A model generated the notes under the pieces. The model saw only the letters and a list, made by a program, of their open reading frames with translations, made no database searches and had not been told where the DNA came from. DNA of 39,325 bases from FEN-680 sp036845225 (lineage in GTDB: Bacteria; Actinomycetota; Geothermincolia; Fen-727; Anoxymicrobiaceae): contig DAIUEJ010000025.1 of assembly GCA_036845225.1 (NCBI GenBank), positions 1-39,325 of the forward strand, given 5' to 3'. This document shows positions 32,913 through 39,325 of the stretch, piece by piece. The first letter of the stretch is position 1, and each line of letters starts with the position of its first letter. The translations under genes were made by a program, and so were the position numbers.

Positions 32913-33614
32913 ATGGAGAAATACATACACAGCAATGTAAGCGACGTTTTGAGGCGCATCGAAGCATGCGCGGTCAAAGTCGGGCGTGATCCCACGAGTG
33001 TCAGGCTGCTCGCCGCGACCAAGAACCGTGGAGTGGGCGAGATACGCGAGGCGATCGAGGCCGGTATTGGCCTGGTAGGTGAGAACCGGGTTCAGGAGCT
33101 GCTGGAGAAGGCTCCCGCCGTCGGGGCGGATGCCGAGCTCCATTTCATAGGGCACCTGCAGCGCAACAAAGTCCGGCAGGTCGTGGGACTGGTCGAGTTG
33201 ATACACTCGCTGGACAGCGTCAAGCTGGCGTCCGAGATAGACGAGCGGGCGGGGCGCGCGGGCCTGGTTCAAGGTGTGCTGGTGCAGGTCAACGTAGCAG
33301 GTGAGGAGAGCAAGTCAGGCGTGAGGCCGGACGAGCTCCAGGAGTTCATAAGCGGGGTAAGGTCGCGGGAGAACATCGATGTACGCGGGCTGTCTACTAT
33401 AGCGCCCTACATGGATGACCCCGAAGAGGCGAGGTGGGTGTTCGCGAAGCTGCGCGAGCTGGGCAGAGAGATGGAGGGGAAGGTCGCCGGCTTCTCATGC
33501 GGCGAGCTCTCAATGGGAATGACAAACGACTTCGAGGTGGCGGTCGAAGAAGGTTCGACGATTGTAAGGGTAGGCACCGCGATATTTGGTCCGCGGTCCT
33601 ACGGCGCCTGTTAG
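32913..33614 (+). CDS. YggS/PROSC family PLP-binding protein
   Basis: This 233-residue single-barrel protein holds pyridoxal phosphate and balances vitamin B6 and amino acid levels. PLP Lys37 is in LLAATKNRG; GENRVQELLEK, FIGHLQRNKV, LSTIAPYMDD and CGELSMGMTNDFEVAVEEGS follow in order. The last is the phosphate-binding end. The family is also found in the pgeF-sepF cluster of Gram-positive bacteria. No good ribosome site precedes ATG 32913. Confidence 0.95.
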   Translation: MEKYIHSNVSDVLRRIEACAVKVGRDPTSVRLLAATKNRGVGEIREAIEAGIGLVGENRVQELLEKAPAVGADAELHFIGHLQRNKVRQVVGLVELIHSLDSVKLASEIDERAGRAGLVQGVLVQVNVAGEESKSGVRPDELQEFISGVRSRENIDVRGLSTIAPYMDDPEEARWVFAKLRELGREMEGKVAGFSCGELSMGMTNDFEVAVEEGSTIVRVGTAIFGPRSYGAC

Positions 33615-33635
33615 TTCGGCAAGGAGGTCGAGTAA

Positions 33636-34073
33636 ATGCCCGGTTTCTGGGGCAGGGTCGCGGAATGGCTGGGGCTCAAAGAGCCAGACGAGTTCGGGGA
33701 GATGAGAGCTCGCGAGGAGGCGGTCGAGGAGATCTCGGACAGGGTACCCCGCAGGAGGGGCCAGGAGAGGATACTCCAGCCCGTGCCGGAGACGACCTCG
33801 CGCGTTCACGTCATCGAGCCTAAGAGCTTCAACGACGCCGAGCAGATCGGGGCGAAGTTCAAGAACGACACGCCCGTGATCGTGAACCTGCAGAGCATCG
33901 ACCGGGAGCTTGCAAAACGCCTCATCGACTTTGTGAGCGGGCTCACCTACGGCCTCGACGGCGGCATCCAGCGGGTGGCGGAGATGGTCTTCCTTTTGAC
34001 TCCCGCGAACATCGAAGTCTCCGCTGAGGACCGCAAGTGGATGCGCGAGAAAGGCTTCTTCAACCAGTTCTAG
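33636..34073 (+). CDS. sepF: Cell division protein SepF
   Basis: A 145-residue protein that links FtsZ to the membrane. It has an amphipathic N-terminal helix (MPGFWGRVAEWLGLKE), a linker, and the dimerising core (about 55-145) with NDTPVIVNLQSIDRELAKRL, VSGLTYGLDGG and FLLTPANIEV. ATG 33636 has AAGGAGG upstream. A SepF without FtsA fits Actinobacteria, where SepF is the essential Z-ring anchor. Confidence 0.96.
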   Translation: MPGFWGRVAEWLGLKEPDEFGEMRAREEAVEEISDRVPRRRGQERILQPVPETTSRVHVIEPKSFNDAEQIGAKFKNDTPVIVNLQSIDRELAKRLIDFVSGLTYGLDGGIQRVAEMVFLLTPANIEVSAEDRKWMREKGFFNQF

Positions 34074-34121
34074 GCAGACCAGTGGGCAGCAACTCAAGCG
34101 GCCCGGATAGGTGGTATTCGA

Positions 34122-34919
34122 TTGTACCGCGTCGGACTGATCGGGACCGGCAACATGGGCCAGGCTATGCTGCGCGCCTGGATAGATTCTGACACCCTCA
34201 AGCCTTCAGAGATAATAGTCACCGACCGTGAACCGGAGAAGGCCGCCGACGCCGTCGAGTCGTTCCGGGTAGCGGGCGGCACCCTGGAAGAGGTCGGCCG
34301 TTCCGAGGTGGTGGTCCTCGCGGTGAAACCTCAGGACAGCGACGCTGTCCTGAGCGGACTGGCAGGGGTCATGAACGGCTCACAGGCGCTGCTCTCGATC
34401 GCCGCCGGGCTCACCATCGGCTCGATCCGGAAACGCATAGGAGGCAACCCCGCGATCGTGCGCGTTATGCCTAACCTTGCGGCGCAGGTCCGGGCCGCGG
34501 CCTCCGGCTACGCCGTCGAAGCCGGAGCCGGCGACTTCGACACAGCCGGGATAAGGAAGCTGCTTGAGGCGATAGGGGAGGCCGAGGAAGTGGACGAGAA
34601 GTGGATGGACCTCGTGACCGCGGTGAGCGGTAGCGGTCCTGCCTACTTCTTCTACCTGACCGAACTGCTGGAGAGAGCGGCAGTCGAGCAGGGGCTTCCG
34701 GAGGATGTCGCCCGCAAGCTGGCGAGGGAGACGCTCTGGGGAGCTGCGAAAACGATCAAGGAGACTGGGGCGGAGCCCGCAGACCTCCGCAAAGCGGTCT
34801 CGTCACCCGGGGGGACCACGCTCGCCGCTCTCACCGAGATGGACACGGCCGGGTTCGCGGACATCATCGCCAGGGCGGTGGACGCCGCAAGGCGGAGGGC
34901 AGGGGAGCTGGCCCGGTAG
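34122..34919 (+). CDS. proC: Pyrroline-5-carboxylate reductase
   Basis: A 265-residue enzyme making proline from pyrroline-5-carboxylate with NAD(P)H. The Rossmann motif LIGTGNMGQAML opens the protein. The late block VTAVSGSGPAYFFYLTELL and AVSSPGGTTLAALTEMD is diagnostic. TTG 34122 has AGGTGG seven bases before it. It lies between sepF and divIVA, where yggT is more usual. Confidence 0.97.
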   Translation: MYRVGLIGTGNMGQAMLRAWIDSDTLKPSEIIVTDREPEKAADAVESFRVAGGTLEEVGRSEVVVLAVKPQDSDAVLSGLAGVMNGSQALLSIAAGLTIGSIRKRIGGNPAIVRVMPNLAAQVRAAASGYAVEAGAGDFDTAGIRKLLEAIGEAEEVDEKWMDLVTAVSGSGPAYFFYLTELLERAAVEQGLPEDVARKLARETLWGAAKTIKETGAEPADLRKAVSSPGGTTLAALTEMDTAGFADIIARAVDAARRRAGELAR

Positions 34920-34946
34920 GACACTATTGTATGGAGGTATGCTCTG

Positions 34947-35939
34947 ATGGCACTGACTCCGATGGACATCCACCACAAGGAGTTCAAGACCGCCCGCTTC
35001 GGTGGATACAACGAGGAGGACGTCGATTCTTTCCTCGATATAGTGGCGGATGAGTTTGAGAAGTTCGTCCAGGAGAACAGCGACCTGAAGCAGCAGATGG
35101 AGCACCTCAAGAAGAGGCTCTCGGAGTTCGAGGAGATGCAGACGTCACTGCAGAGCGCGCTGCTCGCCGCCAGTAAATCGGCCGAGGCCGTCAAAGAGCA
35201 GGCGCGACAGGAGTCGGAGTCACTGGTCAGCAAGGCGCAGGAAGAATCGGACTCGACGATGAGGAGCGCGCAGGAGCAGGCAAGGCAGATGCTGCTGGCC
35301 GCGCAGAACGACAGGCAGAAGATGGAGTGCGCGATCGCTACGCTGCAGGAAGTCAAGAAGCGCTATCTCGAATCCATCAAAAAACTGGCTGACGCGCACC
35401 TCCAGCAGGTGGCGGAATGGGAATCCAGGAACGAGGCTGAAGGGATAGTAGTGGAGACGCCTGTGATCGAAGTGCCGCCACCCGCCCCGGTCACAACCCC
35501 GCCGGCGTCTGTCGAGCAGGCGCCGCAGGCCCAGAGCCAGCCGGCCGCAACTCCGCGGGAGGCGACCCCCGCGGCGCCGGCAGAAGCGATGCCAGCGCCG
35601 CGAATCGAGGCGGCCTTCCCACCACCACCCGTGGAACCGATGGTAGCGCCCCCGCCGATGCCCCCTGAGACGAGGCGGGGCAACGAACCGCCGGTGGCCC
35701 GCGAGATGAGGGAAGTGGCTCCTGAGGTGCCGGTGAGCCCGGAGGTCGCGGAGCGCGGTGAGGGGCAACAGAAGGACGTGGCCCCACCGAGTTCCAACCT
35801 GGTGGACGAAGTGCTGGCGATGGACAGCGCCGACGAGTCGATATTCGGTGACCTGGAGGACGACGAAGGCCCGGAGGGGCGTGAGAAGGGCCGAAAAGGT
35901 CGAAAGGAAAAACGAGATAAGCACTTTTTCTGGGAATAG
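34947..35939 (+). CDS. DivIVA domain protein
   Basis: This 330-residue protein has the DivIVA N-terminal lipid-binding block (MALTPMDIHHKEFKTARFGG, then YNEEDVDSFLDIVADEFEK), a long coiled coil (about 28-150) and a Pro/Ala-rich segment (about 170-275). The end is acidic, then basic (KGRKEKRDKHFFWE). DivIVA senses negatively curved membrane and places division or pole growth. The long proline segment and charged tail are unlike Bacillus DivIVA and closer to actinobacterial Wag31-type extensions. ATG 34947 is eight bases after GGAGGT. Confidence 0.93.
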   Translation: MALTPMDIHHKEFKTARFGGYNEEDVDSFLDIVADEFEKFVQENSDLKQQMEHLKKRLSEFEEMQTSLQSALLAASKSAEAVKEQARQESESLVSKAQEESDSTMRSAQEQARQMLLAAQNDRQKMECAIATLQEVKKRYLESIKKLADAHLQQVAEWESRNEAEGIVVETPVIEVPPPAPVTTPPASVEQAPQAQSQPAATPREATPAAPAEAMPAPRIEAAFPPPPVEPMVAPPPMPPETRRGNEPPVAREMREVAPEVPVSPEVAERGEGQQKDVAPPSSNLVDEVLAMDSADESIFGDLEDDEGPEGREKGRKGRKEKRDKHFFWE

Positions 35940-35971
35940 ACCGGCATCAGGGCCGTTGAACTAGAGTAAAC

Positions 35972-36003
35972 AGGGCGCCCCCGCGGGCGCCCTTACTTGA
36001 TTT
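35972..36003 (+). terminator. Hairpin terminator after divIVA
   Basis: AGGGCGCCC and GGGCGCCCT form a perfect 9-bp stem around CCGC (35972-35993), followed by TACTTGATTT, a weak T-rich tail. It closes the pgeF-divIVA transcription unit. Confidence 0.6.
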
Positions 36004-36015
36004 GCTGGCGAAACA

Positions 36016-36258
36016 ATGAACTCAGCGGGTGGTCGGACAATCAGGGTGAAGGTGTACACCAAGGCTTCCAGGCCGAGGGTGACGGAAGAAGAGGACGGCT
36101 CCTACAGGGTCTACGTCTCGGCTGCCCCGGAGAAGGGCAAGGCGAACGACGAGGTCCTCAAGGCGCTGTCACGTCACCTGGGGCTGGGCAAGACCGCTCT
36201 CGAAATCGTCAGGGGTCAAACTGCCCGCGACAAGATCATCAGGCTCAAAGGACCATGA
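36016..36258 (+). CDS. DUF167 (YggU) family protein
   Basis: This 80-residue protein matches DUF167: RVKVYTKASRPRVTEEEDG, VYVSAAPEKGKANDEVLKAL and LEIVRGQTARDKIIRL. Function is unknown; relatives often lie near yggS, yggT and sepF, as here. The ATG has no visible ribosome site. Confidence 0.92.
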   Translation: MNSAGGRTIRVKVYTKASRPRVTEEEDGSYRVYVSAAPEKGKANDEVLKALSRHLGLGKTALEIVRGQTARDKIIRLKGP

Positions 36259-36266
36259 ACAGATGC

Positions 36267-36295
36267 TTGTATTGCTTAGAGGCGCGTGCTAGACT
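36267..36295 (+). promoter_or_regulatory. Promoter of thpR
   Basis: -35 TTGTAT (36267-36272), 17-base spacer and -10 TAGACT (36290-36295), with TGC before the -10 box. The -10 box ends six bases before the ATG at 36302, so transcription probably begins at the ATG. Confidence 0.55.
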
Positions 36296-36301
36296 GATGC
36301 C

Positions 36302-36889
36302 ATGACGAACGAGCAACCTTCGGCGACGCAGAGGCTCTTCATCGCTATACCCCTTACACCCGATGTGCGTGAGCGCGTCGCGCGCATCGCCAACGGCCTG
36401 GCCGAAGAGGTCGAGGGGGTGCGCTGGGTTCCGTCCCAGAATCTTCACGTGACCCTCAGGTTCATAGGGGAGTGCGGCGCGTCGAAGATACCGGACCTGG
36501 TGGCCTGGATGAAAAAAGCGGCAGCGCACCTGCCCCTGTCGCTCCTCGTCGGAGGAGCGGGCGGTTTCCCGTCACAGGCATCTGCTAGAGTTATCTGGGT
36601 CGGGGCGGAAGAGCCCACCGGCGACATTGTGAAGGTCTACAATATAGTCGACAAGGGCGCTCAGAAGTGCGGCTTCGGGCGCGAGGGCCGAAAGTATCGC
36701 CCTCACATAACGGTAGGGCGTGCCCGGCGCAGGCCGGTTCGGCTTCCTGGCGAACTCATCAAGGGGCTGGCCGGCGATGAGGCAACGCTGGAGGTCAGAG
36801 ACCTGGTGCTCTACAGGAGCGACCTTAAGAGCACCGGTGTGGAGTACACAGAGATCGCAAGAGTCGGCACGCCGGCCGACTGTGAATAA
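36302..36889 (+). CDS. thpR: RNA 2',3'-cyclic phosphodiesterase (2'-5' RNA ligase family)
   Basis: This 195-residue 2H phosphoesterase has the two HxT motifs, HVTL (His49) and HITV (His135), with RLFIAIPL at the start. It opens 2',3'-cyclic ends on RNA. It lies next to recA, as in many Gram-positive bacteria, but the usual cinA and pgsA genes are missing. No ribosome site precedes the ATG, which sits just after a promoter. Confidence 0.94.
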   Translation: MTNEQPSATQRLFIAIPLTPDVRERVARIANGLAEEVEGVRWVPSQNLHVTLRFIGECGASKIPDLVAWMKKAAAHLPLSLLVGGAGGFPSQASARVIWVGAEEPTGDIVKVYNIVDKGAQKCGFGREGRKYRPHITVGRARRRPVRLPGELIKGLAGDEATLEVRDLVLYRSDLKSTGVEYTEIARVGTPADCE

Positions 36890-36906
36890 TGAAAGGGTGA
36901 GAGGCT

Positions 36907-37978
<1,072 letters not shown>

Positions 37979-37995
<17 letters not shown>

Positions 37996-38497
37996 GAAGG
38001 AGCCCGGCAACCCCGATGAGGATTTCTCTCTGGCGGTCGAGCGAGCCGTACGTTTTATAGAATACCGCCCGAGGAGCACCGGGGAGACCAGGTCCCGATT
38101 GCGGCGGTGGGGATACGCTCCGGCGACGTGTGAGCGAGTCGCAGCCTACCTCGTGGAAGCAGGGATCCTGGATGACCACGATTTTGCCCGGCTCTTCATG
38201 GACGAACTGCTGAGGAAGGGCCTGGGCCGTTACCGGGTGCGCTCGGAGCTTATCAAGAAGAAGCTCGATCGAGAGCTCGTGGATGAGGTCATGGAGCGGT
38301 ATCCGCTTGAAGAAGAGCTGGAGCGCGCGAAGGGAGTTGCCGAGAAGCGGTTTGTCCGCACGTCTGAGCCTGACGCGACTTCTTCTCGGAAGGTCACCGA
38401 ATACCTCATGAGACGGGGCTACTCCCGGGAGGTCGCCGCCGCTGCATGCAGGCTGTTGACTCAGGTTGACACCCAAACAAGCACAGAACTAGAATGA
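37979..38497 (+). CDS. recX: Regulatory protein RecX
   Basis: This 172-residue three-helix-repeat protein limits RecA filament growth. Repeats include AVRFIEYRPRSTGETRSRL, LVEAGILDDHDFARLFMDE and LGRYRVRSELIKKKLDRELV. The GTG at 37979 lies in the recA end. GGAAAGG abuts it, so a start a few codons on is possible. Sequence and context are clear. Confidence 0.93.
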
Positions 38498-38606
38498 TGA
38501 CAGGGCAAATTGGGCGCTAGAACATCAAGTAGTTGATATATACAAGAGTTTTCGACCCAGGTTTGGAAAAAGGGAACACTCGATTGAGCGGGACCTAGAG
38601 TCACAG

Positions 38607-38633
38607 TTGACGTGCGGGTTACTTTTGTATTCA
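38607..38633 (+). promoter_or_regulatory. Possible promoter of rny
   Basis: -35 TTGACG (38607-38612) and -10 TATTCA (38628-38633) have a 15-base spacer, shorter than ideal. If used, the rny start codon must lie downstream of about 38640. Confidence 0.3.
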
Positions 38634-38634
38634 G

Positions 38635-38653
38635 CGCCGAGCTCTGCTCGGCG
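38635..38653 (+). other. Hairpin in the rny leader
   Basis: CGCCGAG and CTCGGCG form a 7-bp stem around CTCTG. It lies just before the AGAGGGGG ribosome site and could affect rny mRNA processing or translation. RNase Y and related nucleases often regulate their own message; this is inference. Confidence 0.3.
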
Positions 38654-38674
38654 TATTTCTATAGAGAGGGGGTC

Positions 38675-39325
38675 ATTGAGATCATTTACGCAATAGTCGG
38701 TGTGGTAGCCGTATTGATAGGTCTGGTGGGAGGTTTTCTCGGGCGCAAGTACATGGCGGAGGCGAGGCTTGCCACCGCGGAGTCGCTTGCAAAGAAACTG
38801 GTGAGCGACGCCGAGCGCGAGGTCGATAACCTCAAGCGTGAAGCCCAGGTCGAGGCCAAAGACGAGGTTCTCTCGATGAAGTCGGAGGCCGACCGTGAGA
38901 TAAAGAGTCGCCGGAGCGATCTCCAGAGGCAGGAGCGGCGCCTGAGCCAGCGCGAAGAGATGCTCGAATCCAAAGAGGTCGAGGCGGAGAAGAGGGACAA
39001 AAGGATCGGGTCCTGGGAAGAACACCTCAAATCCCAGGAGTCCAAGCTCATGAAGGCGGCCGCGGAACAGAAGAAACTCCTCGAGAAGGTCGCCCGGATG
39101 ACGACGCAGGAAGCAAAGGATTACCTCCTGGAGAACGTGATGGAAGAAGTTAAACGTGAGAGCGCGGTCTTTATCAAGGAGGAGGAGGCCCGGGCCAGGG
39201 AAGAGGCGGAGAAAAGGGCGCGAAAGATTATTTCGCTTGCGATACAGAGGTGTGCATCGGAGCACGTGGCCGAGACCACTGTCTCGGTGGTCCCGCTGCC
39301 GAGCGACGAGATGAAGGGCCGGATA
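38675..39325 (+). CDS. rny: Ribonuclease Y, 5' part, probable ATT start, cut by window edge
   Basis: The open frame gives a membrane anchor (MEIIYAIVGVVAVLIGLVGG) and then a long charged coiled coil with the family run LKREAQVEAKDEVLSMKSEA and REEAEKRARKIISLAIQRC. The KH and HD parts lie beyond the right edge. RNase Y starts mRNA decay from the membrane. I place the start at ATT 38675: AGAGG ends five bases before it and reading it as Met gives MEIIYAI, the usual N-terminal pattern. The alternative is GTG 38612, which would add 21 residues, overlap a TTGACG box and lack a ribosome site. No ATG occurs in frame before codon 27. It sits after recX, as in Firmicutes and deep Actinobacteria. Confidence 0.88.
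   Translation, partial: MEIIYAIVGVVAVLIGLVGGFLGRKYMAEARLATAESLAKKLVSDAEREVDNLKREAQVEAKDEVLSMKSEADREIKSRRSDLQRQERRLSQREEMLESKEVEAEKRDKRIGSWEEHLKSQESKLMKAAAEQKKLLEKVARMTTQEAKDYLLENVMEEVKRESAVFIKEEEARAREEAEKRARKIISLAIQRCASEHVAETTVSVVPLPSDEMKGRI

Noticed and set aside
38498..38606. A terminator or small gene between recX and rny
   Set aside because: Only a short ATCAA-GTAG-TTGAT repeat is present; no stable stem with T run and no supported reading frame.

Overview
The window comes from a high-GC bacterium. Its housekeeping block combines two known gene orders. The run hrcA-dnaJ-rsmE-(mtaB-hit-yqeY)-phoH-pgpH-ybeY-CorC shares the hrcA/dnaJ2/rsmE/phoH/ybeY/CBS order of Actinobacteria, and also carries mtaB, yqeY and pgpH as in Firmicutes. 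Further on, pgeF, yggS, sepF and divIVA form a Gram-positive division cluster. Together with the many TTG starts, TANNNT-type -10 boxes and two candidate leaderless genes, this suggests a deep-branching, probably anaerobic member of the Actinobacteriota. That placement is inference; no rRNA gene is present. Every gap between genes is shorter than 300 bases, and no tRNA, rRNA, CRISPR array or insertion sequence was seen.

Region 1 (1-12.9 kb) is accessory metabolism. A truncated multi-pass membrane gene lies on the minus strand at the left edge and has a recognisable promoter with a palindrome in its spacer. Divergent from it is a plus-strand run: a glycyl radical enzyme, its activase, a duplicated FMN split-barrel (PPOX-like) protein, an aberrant acyl-CoA dehydrogenase homologue and a GH51 arabinofuranosidase-like enzyme. 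The radical enzyme's substrate cannot be read from the sequence, and this run is the most likely undescribed pathway here. It is followed by a minus-strand BsuPI-domain lipoprotein and an epoxide-hydrolase-like alpha/beta hydrolase, then a small membrane protein, a phytoene-desaturase-like FAD enzyme, a convergent second FAD oxidoreductase and a divergent TetR regulator. A palindrome overlaps the -10 box of the second oxidoreductase.

Region 2 (12.9-21.8 kb) holds leuS, comEA, comEC, holA, rpsT (minus strand) and lepA. A 35-bp near-perfect palindrome of REP type lies between leuS and comEA. lepA appears to start with CTG, which restores the full GTPase P-loop.

Region 3 (21.8-31.8 kb) is the heat-shock, RNA-processing and membrane block. 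It opens with a CIRCE operator and runs hrcA, dnaJ, rsmE, mtaB, hit, yqeY, phoH, pgpH, ybeY and a CorC/HlyC-type CBS protein, with short gaps or overlaps that suggest long co-transcription.

Region 4 (31.8-39.3 kb) holds pgeF, acyP, yggS, sepF, proC and divIVA, ending in a hairpin terminator. It continues with a DUF167 gene, thpR (probably leaderless), recA, recX and the 5' part of rny, which probably starts with ATT. FtsZ, DnaK and GrpE are not encoded in the window.
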